From Acidobacteriaceae bacterium (GTDB lineage Bacteria; Acidobacteriota; Terriglobia; Terriglobales; Acidobacteriaceae), in assembly GCA_903970395.1 (NCBI GenBank), contig CAJCIM010000149.1, forward strand, positions 1 to 44,255: DNA of 44,255 nt. Reading direction: 5' to 3'. Shown one piece after another: positions 1 to 10,010 of this stretch. The notes beneath the pieces are model-generated. The model did not search any database. It was not told the origin of the DNA and saw only the letters and a program-made list of their open reading frames with translations. Each line of letters opens with the position of its first letter. Within the stretch, counting starts at the first letter, position 1. The position numbers and the translations under genes are program-made.

Positions 1-2126
<2,126 letters not shown>

Positions 2127-2149
2127 CATCCGGAACGAAATCCACAGCC

Positions 2150-2185
2150 AATACGTCCAGCCTTACCGGCTGGACGTATTGTTTT
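2150..2185 (+). terminator. Rho-independent terminator of clpC
   Basis: A perfect 13-bp stem (2150-2162 with 2168-2180) with a 5-nt loop is followed by GTTTT, 23 bases after the clpC stop codon. It ends just before the ribosome binding site of the next gene, so the cupin gene probably has its own promoter or depends on read-through. Confidence 0.85.
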
Positions 2186-2204
2186 ACTGGAGGAACTTCA
2201 ATCC

Positions 2205-2681
2205 ATGGATCGTCGCGAGTTTGCCACCCTGCTCCCCGCCCTGCTTGCCACAACAGCCCTGCTGCCGGATGCGGCAGATGCACAACAGACTGCTGCACCT
2301 GCGCCACCGGCGAAGGGTGAACTGCCAACTATCGTCTCGGGCGTCTACCCGCCAGGCAAGAGCCATGGCTCCAACGGCCACGAGTCCTTCTCGTTCCTCG
2401 CCGGGATGCTGACGGCGGGCAACATCCGGCTGGAGATGCACGAGTCCGTGCAACAACCGGGCGCTGTGCATGAGCCTGTCGGGAAGCACCTGCACAGCGA
2501 GATATGGCTCGTGAAGGAGGGCATCTGCGAGCTGATGACCAACGGCGTCACCCGCACAATGAAGGCTGGCGATGTCGGCATCTGCTGCGCAGGCGATCTG
2601 CACTACATCAAGAACGCCGGCGACACGCAGTGCGCCTATTTTGTGGTCACAGTCGGTCCACCGGAGCCAGCGCAATCATAG
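2205..2681 (+). CDS. Exported cupin-domain protein
   Basis: A 158-residue protein with a small cupin barrel, probably metal-binding and of unknown substrate. The N-terminus (MDRREF followed by an Ala/Leu-rich stretch ending near ADAQQ) looks like a Tat or Sec signal peptide, so the protein should act outside the cytoplasm. Cupin motif 1 is seen as HLHSEIWLVKEG at about residues 88-99, and motif 2 as a glycine-rich turn ending in HYIKN about 40 residues later. Both metal-ligand histidine sets are therefore present. The ATG at 2205 is chosen because GGAGG lies at 2189-2193 and because the signal peptide starts there. It appears monocistronic, bounded by hairpin terminators on both sides. The family includes dioxygenases, isomerases and non-enzymatic sugar binders, and the sequence does not separate these. 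Confidence 0.8.
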   Translation: MDRREFATLLPALLATTALLPDAADAQQTAAPAPPAKGELPTIVSGVYPPGKSHGSNGHESFSFLAGMLTAGNIRLEMHESVQQPGAVHEPVGKHLHSEIWLVKEGICELMTNGVTRTMKAGDVGICCAGDLHYIKNAGDTQCAYFVVTVGPPEPAQS

Positions 2682-2700
2682 TGCGGGTTCGGGAAAAAGG

Positions 2701-2730
2701 AACCCGCAGCTGCGACGCTGCGGGTTTTCT
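2701..2730 (+). terminator. Rho-independent terminator after the cupin gene
   Basis: A 10-bp perfect stem (2701-2710 with 2717-2726), GC-rich at its centre, with a 6-nt loop and followed by TTCTTGG after a T-rich stem end. It lies about 20 bases after the cupin stop codon and also separates it from the convergent YtxH-like gene. Confidence 0.75.
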
Positions 2731-2768
2731 TGGAAAGACCTGAACCTGTGCCAACTGGTTCTACGGTG

Positions 2769-3086
2769 TCAGATGAGCTTCGATACAGACCGGGTTGCCT
2801 TTGTGGCGCTCTTTACAACGCCATTGGCCGCATCAACTACGTCTTCGAACTGATCCTTGCTGGCCTCGATGAAGCGCTCAGCTTCCTTACCCAGGCGCTC
2901 GGCCTGGTCCTTTAGGTACTCTGCTGCATCCTCGAGCGAGTCGCCGAGGTCTTCAAAGTTCCGCTTGAGCTTCTTGCGCGTTGCCGCGCCAGTCTGCGGA
3001 GCGTAGAGCAGCGCCATCACACCACCGACAGCTGCACCAATACCTAAAGCCAACAGAAAATGCTTGCTACGCATATAAGCCTCCAT
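2769..3086 (-). CDS. YtxH-like general-stress membrane protein
   Basis: A 105-residue protein with one hydrophobic helix at about residues 8-27 (glycine/alanine-rich and ending in LLYAP). A long charged amphipathic stretch rich in Lys, Glu, Asp and Ala follows, as in the YtxH/DUF948-like family. The LYAPQTG turn followed by a basic KKLKRN segment is typical of YtxH proteins. These are small inner-membrane proteins linked with general stress in Bacillus; no biochemical role is known. A second in-frame ATG four codons in, itself preceded by GGAGG, could be the true start, giving a 101-residue protein. The gene stands alone, convergent with the cupin gene. Confidence 0.75.
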   Translation of the reverse strand: MEAYMRSKHFLLALGIGAAVGGVMALLYAPQTGAATRKKLKRNFEDLGDSLEDAAEYLKDQAERLGKEAERFIEASKDQFEDVVDAANGVVKSATKATRSVSKLI

Positions 3087-3268
3087 GCTTCTCCTACATA
3101 GGACTCATCTGCAGTGTACGAGGTTTCCTGAATGTTGCCAGAAACTCATCTAGGACATAGGACAGCAATTCGCGCTGGAGTTCCCACCGATTTTTAGCGC
3201 AAAATCCGCAGCCGATTGAAGTTAGCCCTGATCCCCGTCGGCAGGAGCGTGACCTGACTTCTCAGCGG

Positions 3269-3286
3269 GTGTCCCATTTCGGACAC
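3269..3286. repeat. Small GTGTCC/GGACAC inverted repeat
   Basis: A 6-bp perfect inverted repeat with a 6-nt spacer, in the 262-base gap between the glycosylase gene and the YtxH-like gene, about 185 bases upstream of the latter's start. It could be a protein-binding palindrome or a small intergenic repeat. I saw nothing else clear in this gap. Confidence 0.3.
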
Positions 3287-3348
3287 ACCGTTGATGCCTT
3301 CTGCTCCGAATCGTCTTCTGCTTTTATTGTATCGGCGGTGTCAAGCAT

Positions 3349-4077
3349 TCAAGCGGAGAGCTCCAGCGCGCGTACGAAGACCTTGGCGAACATCGGGCGG
3401 TTGAGACGGCCGGTGTTGGTGTTGCGCAGAGAGGGGTGGTAGCAACCAAGCAGATGGAGGCCGTTAGGCAGCATGTACTCGGCTCCGTGGGAGAAGGTGT
3501 AGGCGCTGCGGCGTTCGATGACACCCTGCGCAAGCAAGTGAGCGAGGAAGCCGTCCCAGGCGATCTTGCCCAGACAGACGACGACGCGCACCTTCTTCAG
3601 CTCGGCGATCTCCGCGGTAAGGTGCGGGGCGCAGTTGCGAACCTCTTGTGGGGTGGGCTTGTCGCCGGGCGGGGCGCAACGGACGACCGACGAGATCCAG
3701 AGCTTGCGCAGCTTGAGGCCGTCGTCGCGGCTAACGGCTTTGGGCTTGGTGGCGAGACCGAGCTCGTGCAGCACGTCGTACATGAAGTCGCCCGACGCGT
3801 CGCCGGTGAAGGGGCGGCCTGTCCGGTTAGCTCCATGAGCGCCGGGAGCGAGGCCGAGGACGTGGATGCGCGCGTTGGGATCACCAAAGCCAGGAACGGG
3901 TCTGGCCCAGTACTCCTGATCGCGGTACATACGGCGTTTCACGCGGCCGATATTTTCGCCGTACTCGCGCAGACGAGTGCAGCGGGTGCATCTGACTATT
4001 CCCTGCTGGACTTGCTGGAGGATGGTGAGCAGTGGGGCGGGTTTCGGGGTAGACAAGCCTATTGTTCCTAATTGCAA
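3349..4077 (-). CDS. Uracil-DNA glycosylase, family 5 (UDGb type)
   Basis: Removes uracil (and probably other deaminated bases) from DNA to start base-excision repair. Motif 1 GLAPGAHGANRTGRPFTGD occupies about residues 75-93; it has Ala-His-Gly where family 4 enzymes have a catalytic acid, which is the mark of family 5. The C-terminal motif HPSLRNTNTGRL is at about 214-225. Four cysteines (C30, C33, C134, C149) are spaced for the [4Fe-4S] cluster found in families 4 and 5. The start is uncertain: a TTG at 4077 gives 242 residues, while another TTG seven codons in has AGGA nine bases upstream and may be preferred. It appears monocistronic. Confidence 0.9.
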   Translation of the reverse strand: MQLGTIGLSTPKPAPLLTILQQVQQGIVRCTRCTRLREYGENIGRVKRRMYRDQEYWARPVPGFGDPNARIHVLGLAPGAHGANRTGRPFTGDASGDFMYDVLHELGLATKPKAVSRDDGLKLRKLWISSVVRCAPPGDKPTPQEVRNCAPHLTAEIAELKKVRVVVCLGKIAWDGFLAHLLAQGVIERRSAYTFSHGAEYMLPNGLHLLGCYHPSLRNTNTGRLNRPMFAKVFVRALELSA

Positions 4078-4141
4078 TCATAGCGCTGCCACGGGCGCTG
4101 CATTCTTGTTACATCTTTCAATCGGGGATATAACAAGCCGT

Positions 4142-4363
4142 ATGCAGATATCCCTGCTGCATCGAACTATATTCCCTGTTCTTTGGATAGTAGTCTCCAT
4201 CGCGATCGTAGTGGTCGTGCCGGCCGCACTTCTTCATAACCTGGGACACGATAGCTGGACGCTGTCCCTCATCAAGTCTTCGATCTATCTCTGCGTTTTG
4301 GCCGCGGTCTTGATCGTGAAGAGGCAACGCAGCAGGCAAAGTCGGAAGCCACACTCTAATTAG
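4142..4363 (+). CDS. Small two-helix membrane protein, unknown
   Basis: I do not recognise this 73-residue product. It starts MQISLLHRTIF and has two hydrophobic segments, at about residues 9-29 and 40-58, separated by a short polar loop (HNLGHDSW). The end is basic (KRQRSRQSRK), suggesting an inner-membrane protein with a cytoplasmic tail. There is no good ribosome binding site; GGGGA lies about 13 bases upstream. The sequence is less GC-rich than its neighbours. It is divergent from the glycosylase gene and convergent with the oxidoreductase gene. It could be spurious, but the clean hydrophobic pattern argues for a real gene. Confidence 0.45.
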   Translation: MQISLLHRTIFPVLWIVVSIAIVVVVPAALLHNLGHDSWTLSLIKSSIYLCVLAAVLIVKRQRSRQSRKPHSN

Positions 4364-4423
4364 AGGGAAAAGCTTACCTCAGCGGCTGAAGCCAATATCT
4401 TCTGGCTTTTTGGCAACGATTAC

Positions 4424-4442
4424 GGTACGGGGAACCCGTGCC
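4424..4442 (-). terminator. Hairpin downstream of the oxidoreductase gene
   Basis: An 8-bp stem (one G-T pair) with a 3-nt loop lies about 65 bases past the stop codon of the Gfo/Idh/MocA gene. There is no T-run on the minus strand, so its role as a terminator is weakly supported. Confidence 0.25.
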
Positions 4443-4506
4443 AGTAACTCCGCGGAGGTCCGGTTGCGGACGCAGATAAGCCTCCTCGGCCCGTGGAGCC
4501 GCGTTG

Positions 4507-5745
4507 TCAAACTTGTGGGATCTTCGTAGCGGGGATGGCCGTCTTCTCTTCCGTGAAGACGGCATCATGCGCAACAGAGCAGGCGATGGCGGCACGGAAG
4601 CCGCAGTGGACATCAGCGAAGATGGAATGCTCGCCGCGGACTGCCCCGATGAAAGAGCGAACCGAAGCGAGCGTTGGATCTTCTGATGTAGCAGTCACAA
4701 CCTTTTCGCCGGGGCCTCGGTAGGGCATCTCTCCCTGCGTGGAGTACGACGCTCCTGTCACCACACCGCGTTCGACGACCGTTTTGCTGTTGGCTTTGTC
4801 GGCGGAGGGTGCGTTGGACTTCTTGTTCTCGTAGAAGAAGTAGGCGTCCTCAATGGTGATCTGCACGCTGCCCTCAGTGCCATAGATCCAAAACTCGCAG
4901 CCGAGCTTGGCATTGTCGGTGATCGATGAGAAGACGAGCCGTCGCCCCTGTGAGTAGCTGAAGACCGCCTGCACGTTGTCGCCGACGGTGCGTCCGTCGC
5001 GATAGCGGCAGATGCTGTTGGTGCCGATGACGCTGGTTGGCTGCTCGCCGAAGACCCAGTTCGCCATGTCAATGTGATGCGAGCCGAGCTCGGTGCCAAG
5101 ACCGCCGGAGGTCTCGCGATAGAGCCGCCAGTTGATGAGGTGTTCGAGCTTCTTGTCGGGGTCGGGAGAAGGCACGGTGCGGCGCCAGTCGCCGTTGCGG
5201 TGCCAATAGGCGTAGCAGTGCGTCGGCGTGCCGATCTCACCGGCGTGGACGCGGCGGATCGCCTCCTGCGCCCACGAGGCGTAGCGGTACTCGTGACCGA
5301 TCTGGAAGAGGACTTTACTGCTGGTGACCGCTGCGAGGATGTTGTGGTTGTCGTCGACGGTAAAGCCGAGGGCCTTCTCACCGTAGATGGCCTTGCCCGC
5401 CTGCGCAGAGGCTATGACGTGCTCGGCGTGACAGCCGACTGGTGAGGCGATGAGCACCGCGTCGATATCGTTGCGGGCCAGCAGCTCCTTGTGGTCGGTT
5501 GTATTTGGAATCTGCTTGCCGACGAGTCGATTGACCTGCTCATAGCGCGGCGGGTAGATGTCGCAGATGGCCTCAACGGAGACACCAGGAACGCGCAGGA
5601 ACTGGCGCAGGTCCTCCTGCCCTCGACTACCGGCGCCAATGACGCCGAGACGCACAGGCTTGACGGCGGGCGTGGCCGCGCGTGCCATGGTGGTGCTTGC
5701 GAGAGCAGCGGCAGAGGCGGATTGCAAAAAGTGACGACGATCCAT
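4507..5745 (-). CDS. Tat-exported Gfo/Idh/MocA-family oxidoreductase
   Basis: NAD(P)-dependent oxidoreductase-fold protein, probably acting on a sugar or sugar acid in the periplasm. The 412-residue form begins MDRRHFLQSAS, a twin-arginine signal, followed by the Rossmann motif GVIGAGSRG at about 34-42. The usual catalytic EKP is EKA here (GEKALG, 121-126). The C-terminal sheet domain carries GGLGTELGSHHIDMANW at about 213-229, with the family's active-site histidines. A longer reading upstream to 5820 would bury the Tat signal, so the ATG at 5745 is preferred. It starts 20 bases after the apbE stop on the same strand, so the two are probably co-transcribed. Tat-exported members include GH109-type NAD-dependent glycosidases, and the sequence alone does not tell whether this is one. 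Confidence 0.85.
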   Translation of the reverse strand: MDRRHFLQSASAAALASTTMARAATPAVKPVRLGVIGAGSRGQEDLRQFLRVPGVSVEAICDIYPPRYEQVNRLVGKQIPNTTDHKELLARNDIDAVLIASPVGCHAEHVIASAQAGKAIYGEKALGFTVDDNHNILAAVTSSKVLFQIGHEYRYASWAQEAIRRVHAGEIGTPTHCYAYWHRNGDWRRTVPSPDPDKKLEHLINWRLYRETSGGLGTELGSHHIDMANWVFGEQPTSVIGTNSICRYRDGRTVGDNVQAVFSYSQGRRLVFSSITDNAKLGCEFWIYGTEGSVQITIEDAYFFYENKKSNAPSADKANSKTVVERGVVTGASYSTQGEMPYRGPGEKVVTATSEDPTLASVRSFIGAVRGEHSIFADVHCGFRAAIACSVAHDAVFTEEKTAIPATKIPQV

Positions 5746-5765
5746 GGTTGGCCTTGGGTTTTGGT

Positions 5766-6854
5766 TCAAGGGAGACAGTGGGTGGAGTCGACGGGACTTC
5801 CCCATCGGTAGGTGGTGCAACGCGCATCTACCGCGTCGCCGGACGCCTTGCTAGTGACGATGAGCGCACGTGAGTCCGGCGCAGAGGCTTTGAGAGTGGC
5901 TACGCTCTGCGCGGAAGTCTGCACAAAAATAACGTTGGAGAGCGCGTCGCTCGCGGTCGCCGAGGGATTCACGATGCTGACCTGGATCACGCCTTCGACG
6001 GGCCGCATGGTCTGCGGGTTCATGATGTGGCAGTAGAGATGGCCACCGAGTGTGAAGTTCTTTTGGCTGCAGTCGGCGCTTGAGAGCGAGGTGTCGCGCA
6101 GGGTGATAACCGAGAGCGTCCGCCTGGACGGCAGCGGGCCAGGCACGACGACGCGCCATCCGGCCTGATGCGGTGGAGCGCCGAGCGCGTAGACCGTGCT
6201 GCTGCCGGCAGAGAGCATCGCTGCCGAAATGTGATCGGCGCGCAGAATACGCACAGCGGCGTCGACGGCGAAGCCCTTGCCGATGCCGCCGGGGTCGAGT
6301 TCGATGCCGGGAGTGGTGAACTGCACTGTGCGAGCGGCAGGATCAAGCTTCATCTTCTGCCAGCCAGTAACGGCGCGCAATTGTTCAAGCTCTGCATCGG
6401 AGGGCACGCGACCGCTGTGCCGGAAGAAGCCCCAGGCCTTCATCAGGCGGCCAACGGTGATGTCGAAGGCGCCGTTGCTGACCTCGCTCCAGTGTAGGGA
6501 CTGCTGGAGGAAGTCGAGCATCTCCGGATCGGTGGTCACGGAACCATTACCCGCGTTCTGGTTGATACGCGAGAGTTCGCTGGAGTCGCGGTAGTTAGAA
6601 AGCAACTGCTCGATGCGGTCGACTTCGTCGAAGACCTCTTGTGAGGCCGCAGCAGCAGCCGACGGGCTGGCGCTGTAGAGGTAGAGCGTGAAGTCCGTAC
6701 CCATTGCGGGGTGTGTTGTCGTGAAGAGCCTGAGTTGCGAGGATGGCGTAGCGGCAGCGAGGGGAACGCAGCAGAGCAACAACGCAAGACTGGCCGACGT
6801 GACGGCTCGCTGTTTAGTTCTTATTCCAGCGTTACAAAGCGGTGATCCCCACAT
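5766..6854 (-). CDS. apbE: FAD:protein FMN transferase (ApbE family)
   Basis: Attaches FMN covalently to threonine or serine of exported flavoproteins, using FAD and Mg2+. The 362-residue protein has an N-terminal hydrophobic segment at about 19-36 consistent with export. Family motifs in order: AMGT at 50-53, ELDPGGIGKGFAVD at about 185-198 (the flavin-binding glycine turn), SAGSS near 216, HIMNPQTMRP at about 276-285, and ATASDALSNV at about 300 with the metal-binding Asp. No lipobox cysteine is obvious, so it is probably secreted or anchored by its signal segment. It precedes the Gfo/Idh/MocA gene by 20 bases. I see no Rnf or Nqr target gene in the window; the target flavoprotein is unknown. 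Confidence 0.9.
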   Translation of the reverse strand: MWGSPLCNAGIRTKQRAVTSASLALLLCCVPLAAATPSSQLRLFTTTHPAMGTDFTLYLYSASPSAAAAASQEVFDEVDRIEQLLSNYRDSSELSRINQNAGNGSVTTDPEMLDFLQQSLHWSEVSNGAFDITVGRLMKAWGFFRHSGRVPSDAELEQLRAVTGWQKMKLDPAARTVQFTTPGIELDPGGIGKGFAVDAAVRILRADHISAAMLSAGSSTVYALGAPPHQAGWRVVVPGPLPSRRTLSVITLRDTSLSSADCSQKNFTLGGHLYCHIMNPQTMRPVEGVIQVSIVNPSATASDALSNVIFVQTSAQSVATLKASAPDSRALIVTSKASGDAVDARCTTYRWGSPVDSTHCLP

Positions 6855-6892
6855 GGCAGTGACAATCCTAAACGCTGTGCAGGTTTTCAGTC

Positions 6893-7426
6893 TCAGTAGG
6901 GCTTCTGTCCCATGTAGTTGCCGGGCGGATCATACTCGGCGACGATGACGATCCAGCCGCTAGGGCAGGTCGCGCGGCCCATGCCGACAGCCGTGGTATT
7001 GCGCCAGACCATCTGCGTGTAGTGGCCGGCGGCTGCCCAGTTGTTATCACTAAGCGGGCCATAGTGGAACTTGGCAATCTCGCCATACCAGTCCTGCGCG
7101 GCGTCGAGTGCGGTGTACGGGCGGCCGGCACCGGCGAAGAGGTTCTCACCGTACTGGTCGTTGGTGGTGTGAATGAGGCTGCAGCCTTCATCTGCGGCGA
7201 GATGATTGGCCCAGTTCTGCGCAGTGGCTGCGAGTGTCACCGACCACTGCAGGGGCGACGCGCCGACGTCATGGCGTTTTGCATTCTGGAAGTCGAGGGC
7301 TCTCTGCGCGTCCGATGGGATGACGCGCGAGCCGGTGTTGGCAGGTACGGTGGACTGAGCGTGCGCTATCCACTGAAGAGATAGGACGACCGCAACGGCA
7401 ATGCTGCAACGAATGAACCGACCCAT
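6893..7426 (-). CDS. Secreted CAP (SCP/PR-1) domain protein
   Basis: A 177-residue secreted protein with a CAP superfamily domain, related to plant PR-1 and bacterial SCP-like extracellular proteins. The signal peptide (MGRFIRCSIAVAVVLS ending near AHAQ) is followed by FQNAKRHDVG, the helix with LAATAQNWANHLA, the CAP cavity motif HTTNDQYGENL, and HYTQMVWRNT with the second conserved histidine. The C-terminal strand ends in YDPPGNYMGQKPY, as in many complete CAP proteins. The ATG at 7426 is preferred over longer readings because GAGGGGAA lies just upstream and the signal peptide begins there. It is divergent from the hydrolase gene, with an 79-bp shared promoter region. Function is unknown; eukaryotic members bind lipids or act in defence. 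Confidence 0.88.
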   Translation of the reverse strand: MGRFIRCSIAVAVVLSLQWIAHAQSTVPANTGSRVIPSDAQRALDFQNAKRHDVGASPLQWSVTLAATAQNWANHLAADEGCSLIHTTNDQYGENLFAGAGRPYTALDAAQDWYGEIAKFHYGPLSDNNWAAAGHYTQMVWRNTTAVGMGRATCPSGWIVIVAEYDPPGNYMGQKPY

Positions 7427-7505
7427 GCTTCCCCTCTTTGCCCTCAGGTGCAGAGTACCGGGCGCGTCGCGCCGTCGCAAGCCGCAATGGTGCAGAATGG
7501 TCGAT

Positions 7506-8558
7506 ATGAGAGTGATATGTCTTGCAGTGGTGTGTTGGTCGATGATGGCAGCGGCTGCGACCGCGCAACAGAGTGGCGCAACGAACACGCCCGAGCAGGT
7601 CCCCGCGAAGAGCCTGCCCGTGCCAACGGATGTAAGTCCGCAGATCCAGAAGGTGATCGCGACGCCACCGGCCACAACCTGGAAGGACCTTTGGACAACG
7701 GGCGAGCAGTGGCGAACGGCCGCGGATGCGCAGGCTGCAAAGACGCTGCAGAAGCTGCCTGGGCTGCGCGAACGGCTGCATGTGAAGGTCGAGCCAGCGA
7801 CGATCGACGGCGTGCGCGTGTACATGGTGACGCCCGACGTCGTGAGCCCCGAGCACAAGGACAAGCTGCTGGTGCACGTGCATGGCGGCTGCTATGAGCT
7901 GTTCCCAGGTGAGGCGGGCACGTCCGAAGCGATCATGATGGCGGGGTTCGGGCACTTTCGCGTGATCTCGGTGGACTACCGGATGCCGCCAGAGGCGTAC
8001 TTCCCGGGCGCACTGGACGATGCGATGACGGTGTACAGGGCAGCGGTGAAGCAGGCGGGCGCGAAGGATGTGGGGGTATTCGGCACATCGGCTGGCGGTG
8101 CGCTGACGTTGGAGATGATGTTGCGGGCGAAGCAACTCGGGCTGCCGATGCCAGGAGCGATCGCACCGGGTACTCCGATGTCTGATGTAACGAAGACAGG
8201 CGACAGTTTTTACACGAATGAGATGGTGGACAACGTGCTCGTGTCACGCGACGGCTTTTGTGACGCCGCGACAGTGGTCTATGCGCATGGGCACGACCTT
8301 CACGACCCTCTACTCTCTCCGGTGTATGGCGATATGCACGGATTTCCTCCAACGATCTTGACGACCGGCACGCGCGACCTTCTGCTGAGCAATACAGTGC
8401 GTGTTCATCGCAAGTTGCGCGAGGCAGGTGTGGAGGCGCAGCTTGAGGTGTTTGAAGCTATGTCGCACGCGCAGTACGAGATGGACGATACGGCACCGGA
8501 GACGCACGAGGCCTTCGGTGAGATCACGGCGTTCTTCGATAAACACCTTGGGCATTGA
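7506..8558 (+). CDS. Exported alpha/beta-hydrolase (HSL-type esterase/lipase)
   Basis: Predicted carboxylesterase of the hormone-sensitive lipase family. The 350-residue form has a signal peptide (MRVICLAVVCWSMMAAAATAQQ), so the enzyme is periplasmic or secreted. The oxyanion motif HGG is at 126-128, the nucleophile elbow GTSAGG at 193-198 (Ser195), and the likely acid and base are Asp291 (GTRDLLLS) and His321 (MSHAQYEM). All catalytic residues are present. The start is not certain: ATG 7497 is three codons earlier and neither has a strong ribosome binding site. Its natural substrate cannot be read from the sequence. It is followed 41 bases later by the cytochrome gene. Confidence 0.87.
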   Translation: MRVICLAVVCWSMMAAAATAQQSGATNTPEQVPAKSLPVPTDVSPQIQKVIATPPATTWKDLWTTGEQWRTAADAQAAKTLQKLPGLRERLHVKVEPATIDGVRVYMVTPDVVSPEHKDKLLVHVHGGCYELFPGEAGTSEAIMMAGFGHFRVISVDYRMPPEAYFPGALDDAMTVYRAAVKQAGAKDVGVFGTSAGGALTLEMMLRAKQLGLPMPGAIAPGTPMSDVTKTGDSFYTNEMVDNVLVSRDGFCDAATVVYAHGHDLHDPLLSPVYGDMHGFPPTILTTGTRDLLLSNTVRVHRKLREAGVEAQLEVFEAMSHAQYEMDDTAPETHEAFGEITAFFDKHLGH

Positions 8559-8599
8559 ATCAAAGTGCCTAACCGGGAGCCTATTAAAATAAAGAAGTT

Positions 8600-9451
8600 A
8601 TGTTGCTACTTTTTATGAAACGTTGGTTGACAGTTGCTGTTGCGGTGTTCACGCTCGCCCTGTATGCGGGAGTGATTGTTCTGGGCGTACGGCTGGGGCC
8701 GCAGGGGATGGGATGGGTAGGCGGCGCATGGCTGGGGTCGATGTTTGAGCCGGCCTCGCTCCAACATCCATGGCACGTGACGCCGATGAGCAGGCTCAGC
8801 CCGGCAAAGCTGCATCAGGTGCAGTACGGCTGGGAGCTGTTCAACGAAACCCCGGTGTACGGCACACAGTATACGAAGGCGCGAATTGCGTGCGGGAACT
8901 GCCATGTGGCTGGCGGCATTGCGCCGTACTCCGCGCCGATGGTGGGCACGGCGCAGGCGTATCCGAAGTTCAGTCCGCGCGCGGGGCGCAAGATCACGCT
9001 GGATGACCGCATTGAGGAATGCATGACACGCAGCGAGAACGGCTCGCCTCTAGCCTCTGACAGCGCGGAGATGGTAGCGCTCAAGGCGTACATCAACTGG
9101 CTGTCGGAGCCACACAAGGACCAGGCAAAGTTCATAGGGCGTGGGCTCGAACCCCTGCCAGTGCTGACGCCTGATCCACAACATGGTGCGGCGATCTATG
9201 CGGCGCAGTGCGCGGGCTGTCATGGAGCGAACGGCGAAGGTGCGCGACGCCCTTACCCGCCGCTGTGGGGACCGGAGTCGTTCAACGACGGAGCAGGCAT
9301 GAACTCGATCGATAAGATGTCGGCGTTTGTGCAGTACAACATGCCGCAGAACCGTAAGGGCACGTTGAGCGCGCAGGAGGCGACGGACGTGGCGGCGTTT
9401 ATCCACGCGCAGCCGCGGCCAAAGTTCAACCATGCGTATGACAAGTACTAG
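8600..9451 (+). CDS. Dihaem cytochrome c, TsdA-like (thiosulfate dehydrogenase/tetrathionate reductase family)
   Basis: Membrane-anchored or secreted dihaem c-type cytochrome of 283 residues. An N-terminal hydrophobic helix at about 8-30 exports it. Haem 1 site is CGNCH (C98, C101, H102); haem 2 site is CAGCH (C204, C207, H208). Two features point to TsdA: a cysteine at 141 in RIEECMTRSENG, at the place where TsdA has its unusual Cys axial haem ligand, and a YNMP motif with Met248 as probable distal ligand of haem 2. TsdA interconverts thiosulfate and tetrathionate. The next gene encodes an exported DsrE-like protein, which fits a sulfur role. Another class of dihaem cytochrome is possible. 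The ccm genes later in the window would mature it. Confidence 0.82.
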   Translation: MLLLFMKRWLTVAVAVFTLALYAGVIVLGVRLGPQGMGWVGGAWLGSMFEPASLQHPWHVTPMSRLSPAKLHQVQYGWELFNETPVYGTQYTKARIACGNCHVAGGIAPYSAPMVGTAQAYPKFSPRAGRKITLDDRIEECMTRSENGSPLASDSAEMVALKAYINWLSEPHKDQAKFIGRGLEPLPVLTPDPQHGAAIYAAQCAGCHGANGEGARRPYPPLWGPESFNDGAGMNSIDKMSAFVQYNMPQNRKGTLSAQEATDVAAFIHAQPRPKFNHAYDKY

Positions 9452-9499
9452 ATTGCCTGTACGCTGAAGATGTTCAAGAACAGACCATTAAGGAGAACG

Positions 9500-9946
9500 A
9501 TGAAGAGACGAAGCGGACTGATGCTGGCGTTGTGTGTGGTGATGCTGATGGGACTGGGTGGGTCGGCGAAGATGCTGGCGCAGAGCGCGACGGGCAAGAC
9601 GCATCGCGTGGTGTTCGCTGTGACCTCGGACGAGGAGCAAGACTGGCACATCACGATGGGAAACATACGTAACCTGATCGAGGGATTGAAGCCTGACCCG
9701 GTAGAGGTGGAAGTCGTTGCCTATGCGGGCGGTATCGCTCTGGTAAAAAACGATTCGTCCGCGGCGGCCGATATCGCCAAACTGCAGGAGAAGGGCGTGA
9801 AGTTCGTCGCCTGTCAAAACGCCATGCGCGCGCGACACCTCGAACTGAAGGACCTGTTGCCGGGTGTTACGCCGGTACCTGCGGGCATTGTCGAAGTGGT
9901 GACCAAGCAAGAGCAGGGTTGGATCTATATCAAGGGCGGACGCTAG
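9500..9946 (+). CDS. Exported DsrE/DsrF-like protein
   Basis: A 148-residue protein with a signal peptide (about residues 1-28, ending near MLAQS) and one DsrE-like alpha/beta domain. The fold is suggested by RVVFAVTSDEEQDW followed by ITMGNIRNLIEGL, then VEVVAYAGGIALV, then KFVACQNAM with one conserved cysteine (C105), and the C-terminal GIVEVVTKQEQGWIYIKGG. Cytosolic DsrE proteins relay sulfur as persulfides; exported ones are common but poorly characterised. The start at 9500 has AAGGAG a few bases upstream and is clearly better than the upstream in-frame codon. It follows the TsdA-like gene by 48 bases on the same strand, so co-transcription is likely. A strong hairpin follows. Confidence 0.82.
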   Translation: MKRRSGLMLALCVVMLMGLGGSAKMLAQSATGKTHRVVFAVTSDEEQDWHITMGNIRNLIEGLKPDPVEVEVVAYAGGIALVKNDSSAAADIAKLQEKGVKFVACQNAMRARHLELKDLLPGVTPVPAGIVEVVTKQEQGWIYIKGGR

Positions 9947-9961
9947 CCCTTCGCTGCATGA

Positions 9962-9998
9962 CAACGCCCGCAGACGAATCGTCTGCGGGCGTTGATGT
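9962..9998. terminator. Strong hairpin terminator between convergent genes
   Basis: A perfect 15-bp stem (9962-9976 with 9980-9994), loop AAT, followed by ATGTTT on the plus strand. It sits between the DsrE-like gene (plus) and the PmoA-family gene (minus) and may serve both directions. Confidence 0.7.
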
Positions 9999-10010
9999 TT
10001 GAGGCGGCGT

